A DNA stretch of 17,731 nt from JOPF133 sp052144935 (GTDB taxonomy: Bacteria > Acidobacteriota > Terriglobia > Bryobacterales > Bryobacteraceae). The stretch is taken from contig JBKQPR010000193.1 of NCBI GenBank assembly GCA_052144935.1, positions 1-17,731 on the forward strand, read 5' to 3'. Below, in pieces: positions 8,606 through 16,255 of this stretch; the first letter of the stretch is position 1; every line of letters begins with the position of its first letter. Under the pieces are notes generated by a model, which was not told the origin of the DNA, ran no database searches, and saw only the letters and a list, made by a program, of their open reading frames with translations. The position numbers were made by a program, and so were the translations under genes.

Positions 8606-9236
8606 TTATCTGGCGCCGGCCAGTTTTACGGTCACGTTGGCGCTTCCCGTTATGCGCCACAGTGACCGGAGAAGCATCGGCTTCGTGGCGCTTATGGAAA
8701 TCCAGCCCCCGATCTCTCTCCAATTCCGACGCCGGAACCGCCATCACCAGGTACTCGCCGGGAGCGACCCCGCGGATCACGAAGCGGCCGTTCTGATCGG
8801 TATTGGCCATCTGGCTGCAGCAATCTTCGTCGCTGGATTTTCGGATAGCCGAACACCGCGGCGCCCAGTGCCGCGGCGCCTGAGCCATCCTGCACCGACC
8901 CGGTCACGATGCCGCTATCGAATGCCAGCACCACTTCCAGCTTGCCGCCGGCGCCTACGGACTGGATGACGCGCTCCTTCGACTCCTGCCCGCCATAGCG
9001 GACCGTCTGCAGGTACCCGCCCTCGGCGGGATTGCAGACCATCACCTTGTATCTGCCGGCGTCGACGTTTTGGCGGCTGAACGCGCCCGTGCGGTTGGCC
9101 GATGCGCTCACGCGCACCTCCGGGTTGTCCAGGTTCCGCAAGGTCACCTGGATGGCCCCGCGCGGACCGAGGTTGCCGGCTGCGGAGGCATGCCCAACAC
9201 GGCGCCTTCGATGACGACGCCCGTCTAGAAAATTAG
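8606..9236 (-). pseudogene. Carboxypeptidase-regulatory-like domain protein, frameshifted C-terminal relic
   Basis: Conceptual translation after correcting shifts gives GVVIEGAVLGMPPQPATSVR, then GAIQVTLRNLDNPEVRVSAS, GAFSRQNVDAGRYKVMVCNP, LAFDSGIVTGSVQDGSG, then MANTDQNGRFVIRGVAPGEY and finally SANVTVKLAGAR plus stop TAA at 8606-8608. The alternating beta-sandwich segments with D-G-Y/F-pattern turns match CarboxypepD_reg-like domains of exported acidobacterial proteins. At least three frame changes are needed, near 9150-9165, 8815-8850 and 8635-8645. The upstream end disappears at repeat locus C. A terminator-like hairpin follows the natural stop. Sequencing error could account for some shifts, but the missing N-terminus makes a pseudogene more likely. 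Confidence 0.8.
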
Positions 9237-10180
9237 CCGATGGTTTGGCCGGTGCCGGGCTGCCGGCGCGCTTGGACGCTCTCGGCCCGCCGCCACCGCA
9301 CGCAGGCCGACGGCGGGCGGAAACGGCACGCCTGGTTCGGCCCTGGCGGCCCGCAGTTGGCGCGGGCAGCGATCGGGGAAGCCGGCGCCGCCTTGCGCAC
9401 CGAGCGCCGTGCGAATGCCGCCATCCGCCATGCGCGCCGCCCGGCGCACGTCGGGACGGCCCGCCAGCAGCGGCGGGAGACCAAAGAGCCGGCCACCAGC
9501 TTGCTGCCGCGCCACCGCTCCCGGCGCCGCCGCGCGGATCGCCGCTCGCGGCCCGCGGTCGCAGGGCCGCCGCCCACGGCACCGCGGGCGGGCCGCCGGG
9601 CTGAAACGGCAAGACGGGTTCGGCCTGGCTGCCGGCAGGGGCGCCGGGCAGCGATGGGTCATTCGCCCCGCGCCGGCATCGCCATGCGCGTCGGGGATCG
9701 GCCCGCCAGCAGCCACAGGAGACGACGGAGCCGGCCACCAGCTTGCTGCCGCACCAGCGCACGGCGGCGCCGCCGCACGGGTTGGGCGCGCTCGGCTAGC
9801 GCGGTCCGCATGGCCGCCGCCCAGCGCGCCGCGGGCGGAAAGCCGGGCTGAAACGGCAAGACGGGGGAGGCGTGGCGGCCGGCAGGGGTGCCGGGCAGCG
9901 ATCGGAGAAGCCGGCGCCGAGCAGCGATCAAGGAAGTCCGCGCCGCTTGGCGCGCCGCGCGCCAGGCGCACGTCGGGATCGGCCCGCCAGAAGCCGAAAG
10001 GAGACCGAGCGGCCGTCCACCAACTTGCCGCGGGGCACAATGCCCTCGGGGATCGGCATCGCAGATCGTGGGCCAGTTGACGTGGCCCGCCGCGGATCTC
10101 GAAACGGGCCCGCCGCGCGGATGCCCGCTCTCGGCCCTGCGGTCGCATGGCCGCCGCCAGCGCGCCGCGGGATCTTACTG
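9237..10180 (+). repeat. GC-rich modular repeat, locus C: tandem array of about 3.5 units
   Basis: This is the largest and most regular copy. Cores lie at about 9283-9320 (variant), 9549-9591, 9793-9838 and 10132-10171, spaced 266, 244 and 339 bp apart. Between cores the order is constant: module 2 (TTCGGCCTGG or GTTCGGCCCTGGCGGCC, then GGGCAGCGATCGG), module 3 (GCGCACGTCGGGATCGGCCC and GGAGAC) and module 4 (CCGGCCACCAGCTTGCTGCC). The 9549 core has both hairpins perfect. Long open frames exist on both strands but none is conserved between units, so I treat the array as non-coding. Its left edge truncates the carboxypeptidase-regulatory-like relic. Confidence 0.88.
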
Positions 10181-10644
10181 CACCGACTACTTCACACCTT
10201 GGCGCGGCCCCTGGCCCACCCGGAGGGCCGCATTTACAACCTTTGGGCGCGGCATAGGCGGCCACTACTGCTCGGTACGGTTATTTAAATGGCAGGTGTA
10301 GTGGAAAACCCGCTTTCTTGGTCTTAGGATAGGGGATAGGCTCGCTCATATGCGATGGGCACCGTGCACAAACATACTCCTTGATCTAAAATGACTTGGC
10401 TGGAGAGCGCAAACGATCCAAGAAGCTTCTTCAAGGTGCGTGTGCTGCTCGCTGTTCTTCTCGGCTTGATTACTTCCTGCGCTGTGTCGCGTAGTGGATT
10501 GGTGACGCGTTGTACGCGAACAGAATTGGCGCCATCGCTGACCACATCGCTATCCGGAGGGCGTGGCTGCAAGGAACGCCAAACGGAAGTCCCGGCAAAC
10601 CGGCGCTGGGAGGACAACAGGAAACGATTCAGGAAAAGCAATAT
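10181..10644. other. Upstream region of the DUF4038 gene
   Basis: After the repeat array there is ordinary-composition DNA without a convincing gene. A plus-strand frame starting at 10391 includes a hydrophobic stretch (VRVLLAVLLGLITSC) that could be a relic of a membrane or signal segment, but it lacks a ribosome site and family features. A second frame reads straight into the DUF4038 gene from 10510 but its first 45 residues look random, so I start that gene later. No clear promoter is identified. Confidence 0.4.
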
Positions 10645-12033
10645 ATGAATACTGCACGCCATTGGCGTTTTTTTGTTGCCTTGTTTTGTTGCGGGGCGCT
10701 CTCGGCCGCGAGTTACCGTTACCCACTTGAGATCAGCAGCGCGAATCCGCGCATTCTCGTCGACCAGAACAACGTTCCATTCTTGATGGTGGGTGATTCC
10801 CCCCACAGCATCTTTTCGAACCTTTCGTCGGCTGATGCGAAGATTTATCTGGCGGATCGGGCGGCGCGCGGAATCAACGCCTTGTGGGTCAATCTGCTTT
10901 GCATCCGACCTGTTGAGGGGCGCCCCGACGCCAGTCTTCTGGACGGAATCAAGCCCTTCACCGCCACCATACCAGGCACGCGCTTTTACGACTTGAGCAC
11001 GCCGAATGAAGCTTATTTTGCCCATGCGGAGGAAGTTGTCCAAATGGCGGCCAAGGACGGCATCGTGATGATGATCGATCCGCTCGAAACCGCCGGGTGG
11101 CTGCAAACCGCGCTCGCCAACGGCCCCGATCGGTGCCGGACCTATGGGCGCTATCTGGGGAATCGTTACAAGGGCTTTTCCAACATCATTTGGTTGAACG
11201 GCAACGACTTTCAGAGATGGGCCGTTCCGGCCAACGACGCGGTCATCACCGCGGTCGCGCTGGGCATCAAGGATGCAGCGCCGAAACAACTGCAAACCGT
11301 GGAATTGAACTATCAGGCGAGTTGTTCGCTCGACGACCCGAACTGGGCCCCTATCGTCGGCCTGAATCTGGCCTACACTTATTACGCCACCTACGCCAAG
11401 GTACTGGATTGCTACAATCAATCCGCCAAAATTCCGACGTTCATGGGCGAGGCCAACTTCGAATATGAGAGGAACCGCGATGAAGACGGCGGCTCGCCTC
11501 GCGTTCTCCGCATGCAGGAATACTGGACCCAGCTCTCCGGGGCTACCGGCCAGCTTTACGGCAATAAGTACCTTTGGAGATTCCTGCCCGACTGGAAGAG
11601 CTATCTCGTCTCGCCCGGCATCGTTCAGTTGGGCTACATGGCGAATCTGTTTCAGACTCGGAAGTGGTATGATCTGACGCCCGACCAGGGGCACGCCTTT
11701 GTCACCGCCGGATACGGCCATTACGCTTCCACCGGTCCGCCGGCTACTGCGACGGCAGCGCGATTCGCCGACAACGATTATGTAACCGCGGCCGTGACGC
11801 CCGGCGGAACGTTGGGGATGGCCTATCTGCCGCAAGGCGGGACGATCACAGTGACCATGAGCAAGCTTCAGAATGGCGTCACCGCCCGCTGGTTCGACCC
11901 CACCGACGATGCCTTCCAGGCAATTGCCGGGTCGCCGTTTTCCAATCAGGGCGCGCACGAATTCGCCACGCCGGGCAAGAACGGCGCAGGCGACCCCGAC
12001 TGGGTGCTGGTGTTGGAAGCCGCCCGTCCATAA
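10645..12033 (+). CDS. Secreted DUF4038 glycoside hydrolase-like enzyme (GH140/apiosidase-like)
   Basis: Protein of 462 residues from ATG 10645. I chose this start because AGGA sits about 10 bp upstream and it begins a signal peptide (residues 1-22, FFVALFCCGALSAAS). Residues about 33-345 form a TIM-barrel of the DUF4038 type: PFLMVGDSPHS at 45-55, IIWLNGNDFQRW at 181-192 and IPTFMGEANFEYE at 263-275. Asp188 and Glu269 sit at the strand ends where catalytic acids would be expected. Residues about 378-460 (GMAYLPQGGTITVTMSKL, then WFDPTDD and DWVLVLEAA) match the small C-terminal beta domain called a putative collagen-binding domain. Characterised relatives act on apiose-containing pectin side chains, so a role in cell-wall glycan breakdown is likely, but substrate is not fixed by the sequence. 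A terminator follows 73 bp after the stop. Confidence 0.85.
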   Translation: MNTARHWRFFVALFCCGALSAASYRYPLEISSANPRILVDQNNVPFLMVGDSPHSIFSNLSSADAKIYLADRAARGINALWVNLLCIRPVEGRPDASLLDGIKPFTATIPGTRFYDLSTPNEAYFAHAEEVVQMAAKDGIVMMIDPLETAGWLQTALANGPDRCRTYGRYLGNRYKGFSNIIWLNGNDFQRWAVPANDAVITAVALGIKDAAPKQLQTVELNYQASCSLDDPNWAPIVGLNLAYTYYATYAKVLDCYNQSAKIPTFMGEANFEYERNRDEDGGSPRVLRMQEYWTQLSGATGQLYGNKYLWRFLPDWKSYLVSPGIVQLGYMANLFQTRKWYDLTPDQGHAFVTAGYGHYASTGPPATATAARFADNDYVTAAVTPGGTLGMAYLPQGGTITVTMSKLQNGVTARWFDPTDDAFQAIAGSPFSNQGAHEFATPGKNGAGDPDWVLVLEAARP

Positions 12034-12105
12034 CGAGCGCGGCCGCAACAATCCTAGCGGGACTTTCGCAAATCCGAGGCGGTACAGCACCGGCGGAAGA
12101 GTTCC

Positions 12106-12134
12106 GAAACCCTGTCAAACAAGGGTTTCGTTTC
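12106..12134 (+). terminator. Stem-loop after the DUF4038 gene
   Basis: GAAACCCT (12106-12113) and AGGGTTTC (12122-12129) pair perfectly over 8 bp with an 8-base loop, followed by GTTTC. The short, broken T-run makes it a modest intrinsic terminator. It lies 73 bp after the stop codon of the plus-strand gene. The AAACCCTG loop type is common at bacterial gene ends. Confidence 0.6.
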
Positions 12135-12230
12135 AACCACAGGGAGCCATGACCTGCAACCTCGCCCGCTTGTCGCCCTGCGGCTTCATGGGCGTAACGG
12201 GGGCATCGCGCGGGTCATCTCCTGGATCGC
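12135..12230. other. Short unassigned segment before repeat locus D
   Basis: Ordinary-composition DNA. On the minus strand a frame ending at 12133 reads APVTPMKPQGDKRARLQV before its stop, which could be the tail of a broken gene whose body is lost in repeat D. There is no family match. Confidence 0.25.
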
Positions 12231-12745
12231 CGCCTTCTGGTACGCCACTGGCGGCGGGCAGCGGTCGGGGAGACCGGCACCGGCGGCCTACGGACTGGCG
12301 ACGATCTTTTCCGGCGCCGCGCGGGAACTGGTGAAGTCGCCCGGCGATTCGCTTCAATGCCGGCGCCAGGAGCACGCCACCAGAGGCGGCGCGGGCGGCG
12401 CCGCCGCGCGCATGGACGTTCTCGGCCCGCGGTCGCATGGCCGCCGTCCACCGCGCAACGGGCGGGACACCAGGCTGGCACGCGCTTCACGCCGACAGAT
12501 TCCGCGCCGTGAAAGCGCCGCATGCCGCCGCCGTCCCGGCGCACCACGCGGCCTTCGGCTACGCAAGCTTTTCGGAGATGATTCGGCCGGCGCCGCTCGC
12601 GCGGAACGACGCTCTCGGCCCGCGGTCGCCTGGCCGCCGCCAACCGCAGCACGGGCGGGACGCCGAGCAGAGACTGGCTCGGCCTGGCGGCCGGCAGCGG
12701 CGCCGAGCAGCGAGCGGGGAAGCCGGCGCCGCCTGCGGAGTGAAA
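12231..12745 (+). repeat. GC-rich modular repeat, locus D (two cores)
   Basis: Cores lie at 12423-12465 and 12616-12658. In the first, CCGTCC pairs with GGGCGG by one wobble. In both, the first hairpin keeps five of six pairs (CGGCC/GGCCG). Partial module 2 is at about 12242-12285, and a fuller one at about 12673-12730 (GGCCTGGCGGCCGGCAGCGG). The stretch before the first core (CACGCCACCAGAGGCGGCGC) matches the lead-in at locus B. Orientation is the same as at all other loci. Confidence 0.85.
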
Positions 12746-12906
12746 CTCGGTACCTTTTGAGCCAGTCGCGGCTGGGGCGGCCATCGCTGACCCGCACTGC
12801 CGGACGAGATCGACGGGACGTATCACGCCCTGCCGATGATGCACAGGTTGAGCGATTAAGCGCAATTGTGGACGGACGGAGAGCAGGTACCCCCGCCTTA
12901 CTTCCG
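12746..12906. other. Unassigned spacer between repeat D and the TPR relic
   Basis: No supportable gene. Open frames on both strands are short and unlike known families. No repeat module is recognisable beyond 12745. The TPR relic ends at 12907 on the minus strand with no evident terminator here. Confidence 0.35.
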
Positions 12907-13382
12907 TCATCGAATCAATTGCCTCCTCGCATCCACGGCTGCCGTCAGGTCGCGGTCGCCATCTTTCCAGATGGCGAGGAGTTTTTCGTAATATTGCCTA
13001 GCTTTCTCGTCGTCACCGGCTTGCTGGAAAACCCTGCCAAGCTGATAATGAGCCTGTATCCAGTCTTCCTGCCGCTCAGAGCCCAGATGTGGAGTTTCCA
13101 CCAGTTTTTGGTAGTCTCGAGCGGCTTCCTCCCAGTTCCCGAGTTTCCAATACGCATAGGCCAAAGACTCCATGATCAGCGGGTTGGGAGACAGGCGATA
13201 CGCCACTTCCAGGATCTCTGTCGCGCCGACCGGCCTGGAAACCGCCAGTTCCACTTCGCCTTTGAGCGTCTCGACCATCGCACGATTGAGGCGCGTGTCC
13301 AGGCTACGGGAGACATAGCACTGGTATCGCTGAGGGCCCTCTCCGCCTTCTGCAATACCAGGCCGGCTTCCTTGAGTTTCCA
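12907..13382 (-). pseudogene. TPR-protein C-terminal relic with frameshift
   Basis: The terminal part reads ILEVAYRLSPNPLIMESLAY, YWKLGNWEEAARDYQKLVE, then YQLGRVFQQAGDDEKARQYY and EKLLAIWKDGDRDL. These are two or three tetratricopeptide helical hairpins of the kind ending acidobacterial TPR-bearing kinases and CadC-like regulators. The first part is out of frame: another frame reads LKEAGLVLQKAERALSDTSA and SPVAWTRASIVR, which continues sensibly into MVETLKGEVELAV if a shift at about 13279-13300 is corrected. The upstream body of the protein is absent, and at about 13383 the sequence switches to the start of a recombinase gene. Parent function is unknown. Confidence 0.8.
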
Positions 13383-13441
13383 TTACGACGCTGGAGTTCC
13401 TCCAGCATCATTTTTCGTAAGTGGGTCACAAGAATCTCCTT
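13383..13441 (-). pseudogene. Tyrosine recombinase (XerD/phage-integrase type), 5' start only
   Basis: On the minus strand AAGGAG (13441-13436) is followed after 6 bp by GTG at 13429-13427. The 16 codons from there read VTHLRKMMLEELQRRN. This strongly resembles the N-terminus of XerD-like recombinases common in Acidobacteriota, which begin with a T-x-LR-x-(K/R)M-x-EE(L/M)xRR pattern before the SAM-like core-binding domain. Sequence then jumps into the TPR relic, so only the translation start remains. The start lies inside a perfect 10-bp inverted repeat. Family assignment rests on a short match and on the excellent ribosome site. Confidence 0.6.
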
Positions 13442-13448
13442 GTGACCC
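13423..13448 (-). promoter_or_regulatory. Hairpin holding the ribosome site and GTG of the recombinase relic
   Basis: GGGTCACAAG (13423-13432) and CTTGTGACCC (13439-13448) pair perfectly over 10 bp with a 6-base loop. On the minus strand, AAG of the AAGGAG site is in the 5' arm, GAG begins the loop, and the GTG start is inside the 3' arm. In RNA this would hide the initiation site, so it could limit translation, or the inverted repeat could be a DNA-binding site. Confidence 0.6.
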
Positions 13449-13617
13449 GCCCTTTAGTTCACCACCGGATGCCGCGGAACACCTCACGGCAGCGTCCGCC
13501 GCGCCAGCGGCTTTGTTCAAACAGGCATAGCGGACGAAGAGTGGGTTTTCTGGAAACTGGCACCCGCCAATCCGGTGGGAGTCGTGATGCGCACAGGACC
13601 GTCCAAGTGGTGGCACA
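13449..13617. other. Unassigned segment with a coding-like scrap before repeat E
   Basis: Bases 13533-13617 on the plus strand read DEEWVFWKLAPANPVGVVM then RTGPSKWWHR. The tryptophan-rich text with biased third positions looks like part of a real protein, but there is no start site and no family I can name. It ends at the left edge of repeat E. The rest of the segment shows nothing. Confidence 0.3.
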
Positions 13618-14155
13618 GGCACCGAAGGCGTCCCCCCGGGCGCCGCCGCGGACGGCCGCTCTCGGCCCGCCGTCGCAGGGCCGCCGCCCACCGCGCAGCG
13701 GGCGGGGCGGTGGGGCCGAAGCGGGCACGACCGGTTCGGCCTGGCGGCCGGCAGTTGCGCCGGGCCGTGGCGCCGGGCAGCGATTCGCCATGCGCCCCCA
13801 CGCTGGCATCGTCATGCGGCCCGCCTGGCGCATCTCAGGATCGGCCCGGTAGCAGCCGACCATGGCACCGGGCGGGCGCCGCCGCGCAGACGGCCGCTCT
13901 CGACCCGCGGTCGCAGGGCCGCCGGCCACCGCGCGGCGGGCACTGGCGCCGGACAGCGATTCGGCATGCGCCTCCGCGCCGGCATCGTCGTGCGCGCTTG
14001 GCGCACGTCGGCCCGCCAGCAGCCGCAGGAGTCCGGCCTGGCGGCCGGCCGTGGCGCCGGCAGCGATCGGAGGAGACGTCGCCTCGGACACCGCCCCGCG
14101 GATGGCCGCTCGCGGCCCGCGTTCGCGTGGCCGCTGCCGCAGTACCGGCACCGAA
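13618..14155 (+). repeat. GC-rich modular repeat, locus E (three cores)
   Basis: Cores lie at 13663-13705, about 13901-13942 and about 14113-14141 (partial). The first has both hairpins perfect. The second has CGACCC in place of CGGCCC. Module 2 (GGTTCGGCCTGGCGGCCGGC) follows the first core. Module 3 copies are at about 13800-13858 and 13979-14031 (GGCATCGTCATGCGGCCC and GGCATCGTCGTGCGCGC). Module order is looser than at locus C. Orientation is the same. Confidence 0.86.
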
Positions 14156-14191
14156 CCGTGTCCGCTGGAGAAGCAGACCGCCATTCAAACA

Positions 14192-14215
14192 AGCATTCCG
14201 ACATTTCGGAATGCT
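14192..14215. terminator. Strong 10-bp hairpin, possible terminator
   Basis: AGCATTCCGA (14192-14201) and TCGGAATGCT (14206-14215) pair perfectly over 10 bp with a CATT loop. On the minus strand the stem is followed by TGTTTG, a weak T-run, so it could end transcription from the TIM-barrel gene whose stop is about 200 bp upstream in that direction. It could equally be a mobile-element remnant. Confidence 0.45.
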
Positions 14216-14419
14216 CGAAGGTTCGTGACGGAACAATCATTCAGCAATAGTCCATCCGTTGGGGAAATGGGTCGCTACTCGGCGTGCCGCGCGACGGCCC
14301 GTACCTTCCCCAGCGAGCCTGGACGCGATTCGATGGTAGGCGATGGAGTACCTGGCGAAGAATCTGGCTCGGCCTGCGGGAACACGCCGCACCCGCAAGG
14401 GCTGAACTGCGTGCAGCGC
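14216..14419. other. Unassigned 3' flank of the TIM-barrel gene
   Basis: No supportable gene. Frames on the plus strand such as VPRDGPYLPQRAWTRF are open for about 60 codons but lack a start site and family features. No repeat core is seen. Confidence 0.35.
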
Positions 14420-15992
14420 TTAGACGATCTTCATCTCACGCAGCGCATCGCCTACCGCAGCCAGATTAGCAAGTTTCATCTCGGAGTACTTGCGTGAGAT
14501 CACGAGCCCTTGGGCGCCGCCGCGATACGCCGCTTTCGTCACTTCGCGGATAACTGGGGGCGTGCACCGGCTGAAGCTTACATCCATGTTGGAGATATCC
14601 ACGTCGATACCTGGCCAGATCTGCATCGCCGTTTCCTGGGCGTCCTCCACGCAACGCTTGGTCTCCCGGTACACGTAATCCGGCGAAAGGCCGGTGTAAG
14701 GCAGTTCTTCGTATCCGCGCTCGCGGTAGTTCATAATGCGGTATTCGAATTCCAGGGATTCCCCAATCGGCAGGTCGCCGAATATCGTATCGTGATGGCT
14801 GGTGACATAGGTCTCCATGCGCGTGCCGCCGAGGTTGTGGTAGACGGTCATCTTGAGATAGTCGGAGTACTTACTGAGCTCCTTTAAGTCGGTCTGTGCG
14901 CGGAAAAACGGGCTGAAGCTGTGGGCGTCTACCCACATTCGTGAAGCTGGTTTCGGCGGTGCTGTGTCTGGCTGTTCCTCCACGTATGGGTCGCTCGCCT
15001 CCTTGCCCGGCAGTCCGCTCGTGCCACACGTGCCAGCCTACCTGCATATTGGGTTTGATGGACTTCACCAGCCCGTAAATTGCCTCATAAGTCTCGTGCA
15101 CACCGTCGTTCCACATGGTTTCCCACGCCAGAATCTCCGGATAGCGGAAGAGGATCCTCCACAGTGTGACGTAGTAGCCATCCGTTGGGCGTTGGCCGCC
15201 GCGGCAGGACCGCACCCAAGTTTCCAATGTGCGGAAGCCTTCGAAAACCCGTTCCACATTGATTCCGCGGCCCCGCGCCTTCTCCTGGCAGAATTTGCAA
15301 AAGCAAGTCACCCGCGACGGATCGTTTCCCTTGCGGTTGTGAACCGACTCCACCATATTGCCAAACGCACCGTAGCGCTCCGAACCCCACATGATGCCGT
15401 CGAGATCATACGATCGCGTGAAGTCCTCCATCAGCCCCATCAGGAAATTGTGATGGTCGGGGTTGTTGAAGCAGACGGTTCTGGCGTTCCTACCGTACAG
15501 GTCCTTCTCCTGGATCTTGTCGACGTTCTTCACCGCGGGGTTCCAAACATCCTCGCTCCAAGTGAACACTTTGACGCCGTGCTTCTTCGCTACGGGGATT
15601 ACCATCTCGAGAATGTCGAGATTGCCGTGGTCGGGCGCCTTGGTGTCCTGGATTATCGTGTTCTTGTAGTATTGCGGGTGGGGCGTCGCGTAGTTGCCGC
15701 CAAAGAAGTGATCGTCATACGCCTGCACTCCGTGATCCGGCAAGGGATGCCCCGGAAGTTGCCGGCTGGCGATCCCGTTACCATACGTAAAGGTCGCGAG
15801 AAACAGCGTGTTCACGCAAGCCTTCTCCTGCAGGATATCGAGTACCGTTTCGACCCCTTCGTCCAGAAAAGAGATGGATCCGATCTGTATGCCGATGACC
15901 TGCTTATTATCGGGCGCCGCCGTGGCCTGCCACGGTGCGGCGGCTGCACCCATCGCTCCCAAGAAGCCGCGCCGGTTCAGTTGATTTGACAT
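14420..15992 (-). pseudogene. Tat-exported TIM-barrel (glycosidase-like) protein interrupted by about 90-bp insertion
   Basis: The start ATG 15992 follows GGAG by 5 bp. NRRGFLGAMGAAAAPW is a Tat signal. The body shows TIM-barrel character (VIGIQIGSISFLDEG, GVKVFTWSEDVWNP, DLDGIMWGSERYGAFG, NMQVGWHVWHE) and a CFCKFCQEKARGRG cysteine pair. After GWHVWHE the frame continues into about 30 implausible residues. In another frame HSFSPFFRAQTDLKELSKYS, TVYHNLGGTRMETYV, QIWPGIDVDISNMD and ISRKYSEMKLANL complete the protein to the stop at 14420. Removing about 91 bp (14927-15017) restores one frame of some 490 residues. I recognise this as an acidobacterial hypothetical glycosidase-like family without known activity. 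The receptor tail ends 13 bp upstream, suggesting a former operon. Confidence 0.8.
14927..15017 (-). mobile_element. Approximately 91-bp frameshifting insertion in the TIM-barrel gene
   Basis: On the minus strand, CACGAG is followed by about 91 bases (starting CGGACTGCCGGGC, ending GTGGGTAGAC) before GCCCACAGCTTCAGC resumes the protein. The length is not a multiple of three. CAC flanks both sides (gCACgag and gccCACagc), which may be a tiny target duplication or chance. No terminal inverted repeat is evident. Origin is unknown, and exact borders could differ by a few bases. Confidence 0.5.
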
Positions 15993-16005
15993 GGTGACTC
16001 CGTGC

Positions 16006-16202
16006 TCAGAAGAATTTCAATGCGCCCTGCAAAACGCGGCGGGCATTGAGTATGCTCGTGACAATGCCCGCCGAAGCCAAACCAATCGTAGCATCCGGCG
16101 CCGTGAAGGTAATAGCCGACCCAATGTAGGAGTCCACTTCAGCCATAATTGACATGAATGGCGGATAGCGTCGGTTCGCGAGCGCGCTGACCAACCACGA
16201 CG
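16006..16202 (-). pseudogene. Oar-like TonB-dependent receptor, C-terminal tail
   Basis: The last 45 or so codons read APDATIGLASAGIVTSILN then ARRVLQGALKFF and stop TGA. The G-x-I-TS-x-x-x-x-RxxQ-x-ALKFxF pattern closes large outer-membrane beta-barrel receptors of the acidobacterial Oar/CarboxypepD_reg type, and the terminal phenylalanine is the usual outer-membrane insertion signal. Those receptors usually exceed 1000 residues. Here the upstream part is lost at repeat locus F. The stop lies 13 bp before the TIM-barrel start, so the two were probably one transcript once. Confidence 0.7.
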
Positions 16203-16255
16203 GCGCGATTGAGCGCGGTCGCAGGGCCGCCGCGCACCGAGCAGCGGGTGCCGCC
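16203..16255 (+). repeat. GC-rich repeat core, locus F (single partial copy)
   Basis: GCGGTCGCAGGGCCGCCG (16214-16231) is identical to the centre of the core, followed by CGCACCGAGCAGCGGGTGCC in place of CCCACCGCGCAGCGGGCGG. Only a partial copy remains. It sits exactly between the receptor tail and the upstream region of the coiled-coil gene, in the common orientation. Confidence 0.75.

Noticed and set aside
9237..10180. CRISPR array
   Set aside because: Units are about 250 bp, diverged, and lack short identical repeats with unique spacers. No cas genes are present.
8692..10265. Long minus-strand open frames through repeat locus C (346-356 codons)
   Set aside because: They are arginine-, alanine- and proline-rich, differ between repeat units, and arise from GC-rich DNA lacking stops. 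Only the part in the carboxypeptidase-regulatory relic is real.
10324..12090. 588-codon open frame on the minus strand opposite the DUF4038 gene
   Set aside because: It is antisense to a protein with clear domain motifs, has no ribosome site or recognisable domain, and is explained by codon bias on the other strand.
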